From Hetaerina americana (Eukaryota > Arthropoda > Insecta > Odonata > Calopterygidae): a stretch of DNA of 64,000 bases. A model generated the notes under the pieces. That model had not been told where the DNA came from. It worked only from the letters and a program-made list of their open reading frames with translations, and ran no database searches. Within the stretch, counting starts at the first letter, position 1, and each line of letters opens with the position of its first letter. The translations under genes were made by a program, and so were the position numbers. This document shows, piece after piece, positions 13,111-25,119 of the stretch. The stretch spans positions 590,001-654,000 of the forward strand of contig JAKTNV010000065.1 in NCBI GenBank assembly GCA_022747635.1. The letters run 5' to 3'.

Positions 13111-16100
13111 CCCTCTTCGAAGACAAAACGGGAGGACAGAAAAAAAATGACTTCCCCCTTTGAAGATAGTTTTTTTCGCGGAATTTATAAATGTTTCGCG
13201 CATCTCAACGAGAAATGTTTACTTCGCACGCGTAACGCATCTTGACCTTGGCGTTCGAAGTGGTGACTCAGCCCCGCAGCTATTTACGGGCGAGTTTTTG
13301 AAACTGCTCCCATTATTGCACGATGCCGGCTATTTTTTTGTGCAATTAGAAATTAATTACATTTTATTGAATTCTTCCGCGTTCGTTGAGTATTAAAAGT
13401 TTTGAATGATTTCCAATCCATTTCTGGTGATTTCAAGGAGCGTCACTTCCTTTAATGTTTGGGTCATATATTTAATTTTCGAAATTTTTTTGCGGATTTA
13501 TTGTTTTTAATAAGTATTGATCCTTGTTATAGACACCTGCGTCGTTGCCATAGCAATAGAAATACATATTTGATTGTGATTAGTGAAACATTGTCGAAGA
13601 ACCCCGATGGATGATTTTGTGTGTGTCATTGCAATGAAGGAAAGCTTCCCTGTCTTTGGATGACGGCCCCATGGCCTAGCCCACTTAGATGAGCGTACCG
13701 TAGGCTGTGGTCGTAAATGCCATCCTTCGGGAAAAATCGCGATATTTGGAGTTCGTGCGCGACGTTGGGGTGTTCTTTTGTGGGCACGAGGTTAGGAGTC
13801 GGCCCCGGAGCGAGTGAATTCGATGCTCGGAGTTCGTCGAATACTATTTTACCCAACACCCTCTTCCTTGTGGAACAAAAAGCCAATGGAGAAAGCTATA
13901 ATGGATCATTTATTTTGCTAGACACAGGCATTCTCCTATCCAGGGTAAAGCTTTTCAATTTTATTTCTTTTTGATCGGAACTGCACATAACAATAACAAC
14001 TAAGATTACATTTCAGAAATCGAGGACACGTTTGTAGTATTTCTCAGTCTTCTTCAAAACTTCAGTTTATAATCAGAGTCAATTTTAATTCCTATATCTA
14101 ATAATTACAAAAAATTAATGCGAAATAAAATTTGTGTTTAAAAAAAGATGCAGATTAGTGGATCTGAATCGTAATTTTTTACGTAAGTCATTCGATTCTC
14201 AGGCTCTATGCTCTGTTCTTACCTCAATTAAATCACTTCTCACCGTTGATTCCGTTGTGTATCAATTTATAAAATACCTTGGAAATCGTTATGGGTACCC
14301 TTTAATACGCAGATCACTTCTTTGTGCATGTTGAGAAGGAATGGACGTAAACTGTTGCTATTTCTTATTCTTCGCTGACATCGGTCTCCTTGTAGTTAAT
14401 TGAAACATCGCCCTCTTTGTTTTCAAATCTTAAATACGCTGTCAGAACAATTCATTATTTTTAGCCTAAGAGTAAGATTTCACAATTAGCTTTATGAAAT
14501 GAGGCTTCCCGAAGTCCCAAGTGTTTGCCAGAGAAATTCTGTCGTGTCTCATAAACAAACGATATTTTTATCTTGTCTTTTACCGATTCAAAATTAATCG
14601 AAACTGGAAGACTTAGCTTCCATTGGTTGGATGATCAATCGATGAGGAATAACTAAGTTCTCGTGTTTAAGTTCATATCTCATTCTTTCCCATGTCTCAC
14701 TCTGGAGACAACGAAGTTATTTTCCTAAATATTCAATAACTTTTCATTAGGTTTCTCTTTATATGATCCGGAACTTGGTAAACTTTCATTTGGCAAAAAT
14801 ATTTTATGCCCCTCAGTTTTTAGCTAATATTCTCCAACATCTGGAGCTTATCCAATCAAAATAATTGATATAATTTAAACGACAGTCTGGTGAAAACTAA
14901 TTACCAATAATGTCCCAGAAATTGCGACATGCTTTCTAAATTTGGAAAACAAAATAAGGTGTTCTATCACGATCAGCATGGTTGGCAGCCCTATCGTAGG
15001 CGTAGTTTCATCGGGCAAGGTGTCAACGGTCCGCAATTGCCAGCATATGGTTAAAACATGTGCGTCGTCCAATCTGAAGAAATACCGTGGAAATGGAACT
15101 AAGTTTGCGCTGCGTTTGAGCCAGTGGCCTTAATTTTCCTCCCCGGAGAAAGTGCAGGGATTGAATGGTATAATGCACCTATTCGCGTTAAGTGATCCAT
15201 TATGAACTCAATTGCGAGTCATTTGGTTATTTCTCTGATTGTCACCAAATTTAAACGGATTTTAGGTGACATTTAAAACATGGAAAGATTATCCTAACCA
15301 TTGAAGAGAACGTGAACTTCGTGTCCTTGGGCAAAAAAATCACATGTAGATTTAATTTAATTTATCACCCTTAAGCACATGAAAACATGTCTCAATCACC
15401 TTGTGTTTTTTTATTCACGTTCTATTCATTGAGATGCATGCATGAATATACTCTATTACTTTCTGGGGCTACTTTTCCAACGCCCGATAAATTGTTCACG
15501 GTTGACACTTCGCCTTCCTAAAATATTTTTCAACTTGGTTTAAATTCTGAATTCCATTAATTTTGTTTCATAAATTGAGTGTGATTTTCGTGGTTCAGTA
15601 ACAAGGCTTTCTCTGTGTGTACGTAATCCTAATCCAGTCTCTGTCATTGAAAACTTCGCGAAGCATGAAGTGTTCAGTTGTTCAGGTGCACATCAGCTGA
15701 TTACAGAAAGGCAGTTGATGAAAACCAAACTTTCCCCTGGCCATAGTCAACTCTTCACCAAAGGGATGTTATTTGGGAGTTGACACCGGCGGCAGATGCT
15801 TGTGTACCAGAATTTCATGCACTGATGACGATTAACCACTGGCACAACATTGGCAAACCATCTGTTGGGTCTCGCCCCGGAAGCTAAAGCTCCTGACTGC
15901 ACATTTCCCCCGCCAACAAAATAACCCATGATTCACGCCTGAATTTGGTCTATTGTGAGAAGATAACAGGAATGAGTGGGGTTTATGATCTCATTGTCAA
16001 TTGGTATTCAAGTTCGACTTAAACATCAAATCCAATCTACCGTGGATTCCTCCACCACCTCTTCCATTTCCGATAGATTTTCTTTGTTCGTGGACAAATT

Positions 16101-16856
16101 TGTATGCTCCGTGTTCTTTCGATCTCAGGCGCAGGTCATCATTATGTAGTAGTTTTTTACTGATGGCGCCACGATGAACGATGTTTTTTTTATGCCTTTC
16201 CCAAGGTTTTCTTTATGCCTAGGACAAAGCAGGAATGACTCGTAGGTTTTATGTGGGCCATTTCCCTTTCCCTGCGACGGCAAAGTAGCATGCATAAACA
16301 GGAATTTGGAATGTTACATTCTTTCCATTCATCATATCATGTGTTTCAACTTCTGTGCCTTCAACATTTGATTAAGTAATGATGGTTAAATTCATTAATT
16401 GCTTGATTACTTCTATCTAAATGATAACATTCTCTCGGTATTACTATCACCATTGCATCGCAAAGAAAGTAGCCCCATTCCGCCAGTGAAATAGGTCACC
16501 ACGGACTTGGAATTTAAACTTTAAAAATTTTAGCTCTAAGGTATTTGAATCGCCCCTCCAATTGCAATCCATCCCGACTGCAGCTAGAGTATCATCGTCT
16601 TTTAGTGCCATCTGTGACTCTGCTGTTCCTGTTATGAGCGGAATTTCCGTATCCGTGCTCATTCGGCGCGTTTTACCTCATACATATTTCTATGCTGAGT
16701 TTATTTAATGTACGAGGTTAGTAATAATATACATTATATAATTTTTTTTAAGTGAATTTCCTCATTCGGTGGTCCATCATTTGTTCTCTTTCCCCATCTC
16801 CTTATATTTCCTTACTTTTCTCTCTTTACGGGTTACCTCGGGTCATTGACCACGCG
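13110..16856. other. Non-coding stretch, nothing recognised
   Basis: AT-rich DNA with short unrelated frames on both strands. I looked for pieces of the tensin phosphatase/C2 region and saw none. Confidence 0.5.
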
Positions 16857-17177
16857 TCATCGCTCGGTCGCAAAAAAAGGGGTCGCAATTATTAATTTAC
16901 GGCGGAACAAATTGCACGATGAGAGCAGAGGGAATGGAAGGGGGTGCACCATCGGAAGCATTCGCGCACCGAGCAAAATCGAATGCGTTCGGGTGCCTAT
17001 TCGAGCAATCAGAAGTGTGTAAAAGAGAGCTTTCAAAACTGGAACCGAGCGGGAGCAACACTTCCCTCGGATCTCTCCGTCCACTTTCTCCCAGGTTAAG
17101 GCGCCGGGGAGAAGAGGAATCTTCATTCCGAATCTTTCGCTCGCCGGCGTTCCACAATCGGGTGCGCCATGTGGGCG

Positions 17178-17221
17178 TTGGAACGACGATACTTGTAGCA
17201 CGTGACGTCACGTCGTTCCAA
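17178..17221. promoter_or_regulatory. CRE/E-box inside an 11-bp inverted repeat
   Basis: A perfect 11-bp inverted repeat (ttggaacgacg at 17,178-17,188 and its complement at 17,211-17,221) encloses a 22-bp core. The core carries the E-box CACGTG (17,199-17,204) overlapping the palindromic CRE TGACGTCA (17,203-17,210). TGACGTCA is the classical CREB/ATF site and CACGTG the bHLH-ZIP site. It lies about 170 bp before the likely acceptor of the first tensin exon seen, in CpG-rich DNA, so it could belong to an internal promoter giving a short tensin isoform. Confidence 0.5.
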
Positions 17222-17384
17222 TTTCACCCCGCCCTCTCCCCCTCTTCCTTCCCCCCCCCACACCTTTTTTCGCGCGCTCTTGCCATTTTATTCCGTAAAA
17301 AGCCCTCGCGTGAAGGGCCCCCTCACAGCCGGTCCCGTACGCCCCCGCTCAAAACTCAGCTCCTCTTCTTCCCGAATCTCTCAG

Positions 17385-18360
17385 TGGGCCGTCCGCACCG
17401 CCCGACCCGGGACGAGGAGGAGGTCGGCCACCTGTCCGGCCCTCTCGACGGCTCCCTCTACGCCACAGTTTCCAAGAGCCCGACGACGTCACCGGCCGGG
17501 GACCTCGAGACCCCGCGGAGGAAGCGGAGCGTGGGACGGGACAAGACCTCGACCTCAACCGGGGGCGGCGAAGACGAGGGAAGGGCGGGATCCTCGGCCG
17601 GGTCGGGGCGGGGGGGACGCGGAGGGAGGAGCATGGACCCCGTCTTCGGAGTGGGGGGACGAGGTGAGATCTCTCCCGCGGCCTACGCCGCCTTCGGAGG
17701 CAGCCAGGACGCGTCCCCGGGCGGCGTCTCCGAGGATCACGCCCGCCTCGACGAACTGATCGGCGACATGCTGATGACCGTGGAGAACATCCCGGACTTG
17801 GCGGACGCAGCAGCGACCCCTTCGCCCACCGCCGCCACCAACACGGCCAGGCCGAGGGCGGCGGTGGAGGAGGAGGTGGAGGAGTTGGCGGTGGTGGAGG
17901 GGATGAGGCGGGGCGAGGCGGCTCTCCCTTCGCTGGAGGAGGAGAGGGCGAGAGGGAAGGCGCGGCGGGGAAGGGGCGAGGGAGGGGCTGCGTCGGCGGC
18001 GCTGGTAGGGGAAGAGGACATCCCTTACCACGCGAGGCAAGACAGTCGTCCGTTCACGTACGGAGCAGTGCCCGAGCGAGTGGCGGAGAGGAGGCGGTTG
18101 CTGGCGGAGGAGGAGGAGAGTAGCGGCGCGGATAGGGACTGGTGCGGCGAAGAGGAGGAGGCGGCTGACGAGATGCGCACGAAGCAGCAGCAGCCCCCGG
18201 GCCTCGAGAGCCCGGGTCTGGTCAGGAAGGTGTCCTCGGCGGGTCAGAGGTCGGCCGGCGGCGGGAAGCTTGTATTCGATGGCGAAGACGGCGGCAAATC
18301 TCCAGTTCGCTCGGGGGACGGACAGGATTGGAGGAAGGACAGCAGCAGCGTCGATCTGGG
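17385..18360 (+). CDS. Tensin exon 1 of those visible (post-C2 block and linker)
   Basis: Contains DEEEVGHLSGPLDGSLYATV, the block that directly follows the C2 domain in tensins (GPLDGSLYA is characteristic), then a long basic/acidic low-complexity linker. The linker includes LDELIGDMLMTVENI (from 17,746), which resembles a paxillin-type LD motif. The right end is a canonical donor (GTGAGT at 18,361) leaving two bases of a Gly codon that the next exon completes. The left edge is set at the acceptor TCAG ending 17,384; the frame stays open up to 16,919, so an upstream start, another acceptor, or an internal ATG at 17,633 are possible. It is very GC-rich compared with all other exons. The long minus-strand frame here is a shadow. 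The phosphatase/C2 exons that should precede it are not seen. Confidence 0.8.
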
Positions 18361-21110
18361 GTGAGTACGTTACCAACTGCGCAGTATATTAACTCCCGAG
18401 TTGTCTTTTTACTTTGGTGCAGGTCAGTCTCCTCTTGTAAGACATTCTTGTGTAGTTTTCAACTTATGTCTGTGCGATTTGGACCTCGCCATTTCGCCGG
18501 TAACTATTGGCATCATATATTTGTATTCCTCAACTAGGGATGGTGTCTTCTTATCGCAAACTCGAAAGGATAAGTTAGTGGTAAATGACTGCTCTGGATC
18601 TTCGAGTAAACCATAAAATCCTCATATCCGTTGAAATAAACTACGCTTGGATACCTAATAATCGCTTTTTTCCACTAGTCTAGTTTCCAGGGAGAAGGCT
18701 GTTGGATATTACCAAGTTAGATATTTCAAAGTTATACTGATGTTGAGAAAGAAATGCCATGGAAAAATATATTACCCAGTTATTAAATAGGAAATACTGA
18801 TTTGTCAATATCCGCGACTCCTATTCTTCCTGGTGTGTGTTATTTCAGTATTGATTTGTACCTCGATGTGCATGCGTTTGTGTTTAACCGTTGAAATTCC
18901 TACTGGAGAGCTCAAAACTGCGAGTAGACCCGCAATTTATTTACGGTTAACTTTCTTAAGGTGCGATAAGTTCTGTGATTCCGTTCTGACATTACATAGA
19001 AAGTAGGATGTTGGCGAATGTGTGCAAAGCCATCGTTCGTGGAAACTTATCTTAACTCCGGTTTCCTTGTCGGCACTGTAGCGTAAGATAGTTTTCCAGA
19101 AAGTGACTGTCTGCGCATAAACTAGTCGCAACGGATAAGGAGGCATACCTAAAAAGATGACAGGTTTCCTACTGGTTGACCCTTTGCTGGAATTGGAAGG
19201 CAGTTCCAACTCGGGAGGTTTTCATTATCCGGTGTGGGGCGACCCTGCCTCAACAGCTTCCATCATCCTCGCCCATGGGAATGGTGGCGCTCCCGTTTTT
19301 CAGTGCAGCGAGCTTTAGTGACAATTAGATCGGTTTGAAATAAAAATCAACGCTCCTGTGCTAGAAGCTAGTTACCACTAATGAAGTGGTATTCGTTGTT
19401 TACCCTGTTACTGACTTACATGTTGCGCGATAAAAAAACAGCGATTTATTGTACTCACGGGATATCGTAAATTATCCTTTTTGAGTGCGATGGAAATATT
19501 TTCTCGCTTCTTTAAAAATAAGTTTCAGTGGCCAATAATGTCCGCATCTTATTATCAATTAGTATTTCACGACGGTGGCTTTGAGAAGTCCGAGGAAATA
19601 TTTTATCCTAATAATAGATTATTCAAAATTGAATTGTTGCTTAAGATATATAATGCCTTTTGATTATAAGACATTTATTGCGAACATCTTAAATTTTTTT
19701 GTATGAAGAATATAATTTATAATAAACTTTCTTTTACTAATATGAATTAAACGGAGGGGCGAAATAATCCTGGCTGTAAATGCACTTAAAATAATAATAA
19801 TTATACTATGACAGTAATGGTGATGAAAATAATCATTTTCTTTCCATCCTATTCACTTCATGCCAAAGGAGAGGGCATGCTTGCATGAGAGGGGTGAGCA
19901 GGATAGAAAGTACGTCATTCGGAATCGGCTATGGTTCAACTTTTGAAGGAAATCGAGCCAACTGTACATTGCGTCGACGTGTGATTTACTGCAATTCATT
20001 CCGACGTCATTTTCTCTTGGAATTTCGCGGGTCTCTTCCACGCAGCAGTAACTAAGTGTGACTTATATACAAATCAGGGCCTCGATTCCGATCTCTCCAG
20101 GGTCACAATGGGAACTGAGTGCGTTCTCTTCGATATCCTGCACTCCCTTCAGTGAAATGTTTTCGTTCGATCCCTTGGGAGAAGGGTCGATTTTTGACAC
20201 CGAGCGAACTGTGTCGAGTTATTATTATCATGCGTGACACTCCTTGACACCCACATCATCGTTCGCCTCCTTGAACGAGAGCGACTTCTCTCTCCTGAGC
20301 ACTTCTCACCGCGGACGCCAATCTGTTTGATGTAGGCCCGGTTCCAGGGGCGGAGATGTGCTGGAACGGAAATGGGGAGGGAAGGTCCCCTCCTCCTCTA
20401 CTTTTTCCATCGCAGGAGGACGCGCTGGCGTGAAACCCGTCTGGCCTCCTTTCCAAATGCTTGCGAAATTTTCTTCCCTTTCAAAGTTATTGAAGAGTCT
20501 CTCCAGGGTCACGTTAGTGTCGCACGGGAACAATCGAATCGACCAAAGAGAGTGTGACGTGGTTCAATGACCACCGCTGCTGGATTACCATATTGAACTC
20601 TTGGTAAGTTTCATTTAGGGAAAAAACATCGCCATATTTGAACAAAGGAGTGGAAAGTGAGGCAAAGGAATGGGTACCAACCTACAAGGTTAAGTAAATT
20701 ATTCTGAACAGTATGACGATCGTTTTGCAATGGCCATTTATCAGCAATCGCAACGATTTTTACTAAGGTTGGAAATGGTTGCAAGAGTTGCGCGATCGGC
20801 TTGCAAAATTGAGTATGTTATTCAATATGCAAGAATACTTTTTAAAACCTCATTCCATGGCTGTGTCCTTGATGTGGGACTTCTGTTGTATAGAATCTAT
20901 ATGCTGTAAACATTAAGAATTTTAGGTAAAATGGCATGAATGCGATGGATTATAGGTGTAGCAAGAAGTAATTTGATTGGGAGAATAAGTATTTCTGGGA
21001 TGCATTCATTAGAGTGCACCCTGGATAAAGAGAATCATCTGACATGTAGCATCATGTGAGCTTTTATGATGTGCCTCCAGATAACTTTTACTGCTGCGAT
21101 GTCATGAATA

Positions 21111-21225
21111 AATTCCAAGGAACTGCGGAAGATGCCACTACAGTTACTGTTAATGGAGTCATCCGCTAATATACATTTCAATGCAACAATTTCAGAGTGT
21201 AAAAATCATTTGCCTTGACCGGGAT
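21111..21225 (-). mobile_element. SINE-A copy 1 (tRNA-headed short element)
   Basis: Read on the minus strand this begins with the end of a tRNA-like box B (atcccggtcaaggc), followed by a body ttacactctgaaattgttgc and a 3' part ending near ttccttggaatt. The same order is found at about 21,976-22,096 and, truncated, at 60,497-60,593. The shared tRNA-like head and dispersal suggest a SINE. The name SINE-A is mine; I cannot assign a known family. Confidence 0.65.
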
Positions 21226-21926
21226 GAATGAATGGATTTTAAAAGTACAAAGGTCATTTATCATGATGAATTATTAGTACATTTATGAAGCTGGATGTTT
21301 GTTTGTTTACTTGTCTGCTATTCAAAACTCCAGTTTTCAATTTAGAACCACCTGGTAGAATGGTATGGTACACTAACTTGAGATTGAAGTAGATCGAGTT
21401 TGGAAGGGGTTAGAAGTGTCAAGTGGTTAGAAGGGTCAAGGGGTTTTGCATATGCCTCCCCAAAATTTACTCCTTGAAAAGTGATGCATCAAAAATGCTG
21501 CTGAGAGACTTAGACCTACCAATATGTACACTGGAGGCTGACTGTGCATCAAGGAATTGTTTATTCACATTATTGAAACAACTATACTGGTGGACAGGGC
21601 AAAAATGGAGATCAGTGTCATTCAGAGGATCCAACAGCTATGTCATTTGTGTTCAAGAATCTGTAGCTCCCAATTAATCTAGCCATTTTCATGTCCATCA
21701 ACAAAGCTCAAGGCGAAGCTGCTGTAATAAACTTTTAGGAACCTTGGGATTCATACTTTTTTATTCCAAATGGCCATTAATTGGGCAAATGTAAAATTAG
21801 GAAAATATTTTTCTGATTCCTAGTAGGTTTTTTCAATGCTATTAAGAGCACAATCAAGTCTTGCAGCAAATAAAATGATTACCAACATGATCCCAAGTAT
21901 TCTTTGTAAAGGATTGATAAGGAGTC

Positions 21927-22096
21927 AGTACAACAATTTCAGAGTGTAAAAATCATTCTCCTTGACTGGGATCCAGGGTTAGATCCCGGTCAAAGCTAAT
22001 TATTTGTACGCTCTGAAATTGTTGCATTGAAATACATATTAGCAGATGACTCCATTGAAAGTTACTTTTGCGGCATCTCCCGCAGTTTCTTGGAAT
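21927..22096 (+). mobile_element. SINE-A copy 2 with inverted, duplicated head
   Basis: A 170-bp insertion flanked by a 13-bp direct repeat TTGATAAGGAGTC (21,914-21,926 and 22,097-22,109), a clear target-site duplication. Its left about 45 bp is the reverse complement of the segment at about 21,986-22,027, so the head forms a hairpin around the tRNA-like box B remnant. The right part is a normal + strand SINE-A body ending at the target duplication. The inverted head looks like fold-back or twin-priming synthesis during integration. Confidence 0.7.
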
Positions 22097-22713
22097 TTGA
22101 TAAGGAGTCGCTGGCCCTGTGGATATTCAACAGTAATCATTTTATAGGATTTTCTGAATGCAGAGATTGTGTTTGAACGTAAAGATAATTTTCCAAGGAT
22201 TTTATACTGAATGTATTAAAGCTACCAGATAGAATAAAAGTTAGCTATAGTAAAACAAATTCACAGTCAACTTTTTAAATTTCTTAACTGTTGGAACTTT
22301 TTATAAAAATAATCTGAAGGCAATTTAACCTAGGTTCATCTATTACTCTTTATGACAAGAAAATTAATAAAATACCATAACAATTAACTTTCTTGATTCA
22401 GTCTCTTATGCTGAATTACTGGCTAAAGCCATTTTTCCAGCAGTAAAATATTTTTGTAGTATTTCTTAAAGGCATTTATATGTAGACATTCATACAGAAA
22501 GAATGGCATACTACCTTGATCAAAAAGTTCCCGGAATAACCACCGTGTGGCGCTCCCATCGTTCCGATTTGAGTTCTGTTTTTTTTGTTAAATTGGTACA
22601 TCTGTTGTTGATATTCCCTGTAAATCTTAGTGTCATAACTTGACATTTGCAAAAGTTACGTAGCCAAGAGTACATCTATCTCTGTGTGTGTTGGCGATTT
22701 TTTACAATTGCAG

Positions 22714-24600
22714 AAATGGATTTAAATTTGCAGCAACGAACTTGTATTAAATTTTGCGTAAAAAACGGATTTAGTGGCGCACGGACGTTGGAAATGTTGG
22801 AAAAGTGTTTCGGCAACGATTCTCTAAAAAAAAACGGTCGTTTACCAGTGGCACGAGCGGTTCAGAAGTGGTCGTGAGTCAATCGAAGATGATGAACGCA
22901 GTGGCAGACCATCGACATCGAAAGTCGGTGAAAAAATTGATAAAGTACGAGGGTCATCCGGAAAGTAGTACCCGTTCGTGAAATAAAGACACAAAAGTAA
23001 ATATTAACAAACATAAAAAATTTTATTTGAAAGAGGATACTTTAAACTACTTCTCAACATAATCTCCAAGCAAATTAAGGCATTTGTCATAACGTGTGAC
23101 AAGTTTCTGTATTCCTGCTGCATAGTCCTTCGCCGCCAGCTCATTGAGATACAGGGTCACTCCTTCTTTAAGTTCTTCATCGCTGTCAAATCTTTTTCCT
23201 GCCAAAAAGTCTTTAAGCTTTGTAAAGAGATGAAAATCTGAAGGGGCCAAGTCCGGGCTATACGGTGGATGGCCGATCGTTCCTCACGAATTCGTCAACT
23301 GAGCTCACCAGTTGGTCTGTAATGACAGACGGTCTCCCCGAACGCTCATCGTCGTGTGTGTTCCCCCTCCCCATGTTGAAGTTGCGACACCACCGCCGAA
23401 CAGACGACTCGTCCATTACATTGTCTCCATACACCTCCTTTAATTGGCGATGAATATCACATGGGCGAACGTTTCTTGCATTGAGGAATTTAATCACTGC
23501 CCTCACTCCACAACTGGCGGCGTTCTCAATTTTTTTAAACATTGTAAACAATCACAGAAACAACACAGGCAATGCTAGCGTCACGCAACTTGGCTCAGAG
23601 AAGGCAGACAAGCCACTGAAGCTATCTGACCTCGTCCAGCGGCTACTCGCGTCGTCAGCACTTCATGCGGCACGAACGGGTACTACTTTCCGGATGACCC
23701 TCGTAAAAGAAATGTTGGTCAATAACCGCAAATTAACCATCAGAGAAATAGCGGAGGACTTGAACATTGCCTATGGATCCGCCCAAGACATTGTGGTTAA
23801 TGATTTGGGTTTTCGTCGTGTAGCAGCAAAGTTGGTGCCAAACGACCTCAATTTCATGCAAAAAAGAGACCGTGTTGACGTCGCAAAAGACATGATTTGC
23901 GAGGCTGAATCCGATCCCACATTCATCAAAAGGATCATTACTGGAGACGAGACGTGGGTTTATGAGTACGACACGCAATCCAGACATCAGGCAAGTGAAT
24001 GGCGTTCACCAAATGAGCCGAGACCAAAAAAACCACGTCGTTTTCAGTCAAAAAAGAAGGCAATGCTGACGGTTTTCATGGATTACAACGGTGTAGTGCA
24101 TCATGAATTTTTGCCAGAAGGCCAGACAGTAAACAAAGAGTATTATTTGGGCGTTATGAGACGTTTGCGTGAAGCAATTCGCCGAAAGAGACCAGAAATG
24201 TGGGCAGAAAACTCGTGGATTTTGCACCATGATAACGCACCGTCGCACAGTGCTATCATTATTCGTAATTTTTTGACGAAAAATGCAACAAATACCATCC
24301 AACAGCCACCGAATTCACCTGATTTGGCTCCCTGTGACTTCTTTCTGTTCAATCGAGTTAAAAAACCATTACGGGGAACGCGTTTTAGCAGCCGAGAGGA
24401 AGTAATGGAAAAATCGCAGGAAGCACTGATGGACATACCGAAAACCGACCGTAACTTTTGCAAATGTCAAGTTATGACACTAAGATTTAAAGGGAATATC
24501 AACAACAGATGTACCAATTTAACAAAAAAAAACAGAACTCAAATCGGAACGATGGGAGCGCCACACGGTGGTTATTCCGGGAACTTTTTGATCAAGGTAG
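22714..24600 (+). pseudogene. Mariner transposase, disrupted (D,D34D)
   Basis: Transposase of the long-TIR element. From the ATG at 22,714 it encodes a helix-turn-helix N-terminus (QQRTCIKFCVKNGFSG). It shifts frame at a run of nine A at 22,826-22,834, continues in another frame (RFRSGRESIEDDERSGRPS), and is cut by the nested mariner after 22,947. It resumes at 23,706 with KEMLVNNRKLTIREIAED and the catalytic core: first Asp in ITGDETWVY (23,946-23,948), second in HHDNAPSH (24,231-24,233), third in PDLAPCD (24,336-24,338). Exactly 34 residues separate the second and third Asp, the mariner signature. After MDIPKTD the usual C-terminal tail is replaced by sequence read through the right TIR, so the C-terminus may also be damaged. 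The insertion, the frameshift and possibly the altered end make it a pseudogene. Confidence 0.85.
22948..23703 (-). mobile_element. Internally deleted mariner, nested copy
   Basis: A 756-bp element with perfect 33-bp terminal inverted repeats (outer bases CGAGGGTCATCCGGAAAGTA) and TA on both sides (22,946-22,947 and 23,704-23,705). The minus strand keeps the transposase N-terminus from 23,551 (HTH with RAVIKFLNARNVRPCDIHRQ; GRGNTHDDERSGRPS) to about NDR. It then jumps directly to the region of the third catalytic Asp (PDLAPSDFHLF) and the C-terminus KCLNLLGDYVEK ending at 23,050. The first two catalytic Asp residues are deleted, so it can only move with a helper transposase. It sits in the coding sequence of the host mariner. 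Confidence 0.92.
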
Positions 24601-25119
24601 TACTTCTACATACTCTGATTTCCACTAAAAAAGACAATAGGGAACTAAATAACCTAGAATTAACAGAATGATTTTGCAAGTTGTGTATATTAATACCTTG
24701 ATATTTCCTAGTTAAATAGATCATCTGCAATTGAAAGGAGATATAAAAAATAAGTGATTATTGATCTCGGTAAATTTTCCATTACAAGCTACCTACCAGT
24801 ACATATATGTATGTCTGAAAGCTGGGTGATGAGGAGTTGGTCATAAATCATATTAAACTTGGACCAAAATCAATTATATGAATATTAATTTCTCTTGATG
24901 TATTAAAGTCACAAAAAATGTACCTGAGATTGAAAATTTTTAAATATAAATTATCTCTTTTGATCTTAAAATAATCTATAAATGATCTTAGAAGTGTTCT
25001 AAGAACACTAACTGTTTGAAAAGATTCCTGTATTATAACATTATAAAGCAATAAGCAAAAACAACACACCGTTGGATTACAAAAGTCTATTGATAGGTCG
25101 TTGGCTCTACAAGAAGATG

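Larger units (their letters stand above)
22511..24600 (+). mobile_element. Long-TIR mariner element, interrupted by a nested mariner
   Basis: Flanked by TA (22,509-22,510 and 24,601-24,602) with long terminal inverted repeats of about 148 bp (22,511 to about 22,658 and about 24,453-24,600) that differ by only a few bases. The outermost bases read CTACCTTGATCAAAAAGTTC. It encodes a mariner transposase with a D,D34D triad, broken by an insertion at 22,948-23,703. Without the insert and one TA copy the element is about 1,332 bp, a normal mariner size. It is not autonomous as it stands. Confidence 0.9.

Noticed and set aside
12710..13126. Long overlapping frames on both strands in the CpG-rich patch
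   Set aside because: Few stops are expected in GC-rich DNA; no motif or splice support.
17555..18376. 273-codon minus-strand frame opposite the tensin exon
   Set aside because: Composition shadow of a GC-rich exon; the + strand frame has tensin motifs and a phase-compatible donor.
20090..20515. Repeated ctctccagggtcac at about 20,094 and 20,500
   Set aside because: Only about 14 bases shared, flanks unrelated; likely chance.
23481..24671. Single 396-codon + strand frame across the nested elements
   Set aside because: It starts in antisense sequence of the inserted mariner and runs into the host transposase; a chimeric frame, not a real gene.
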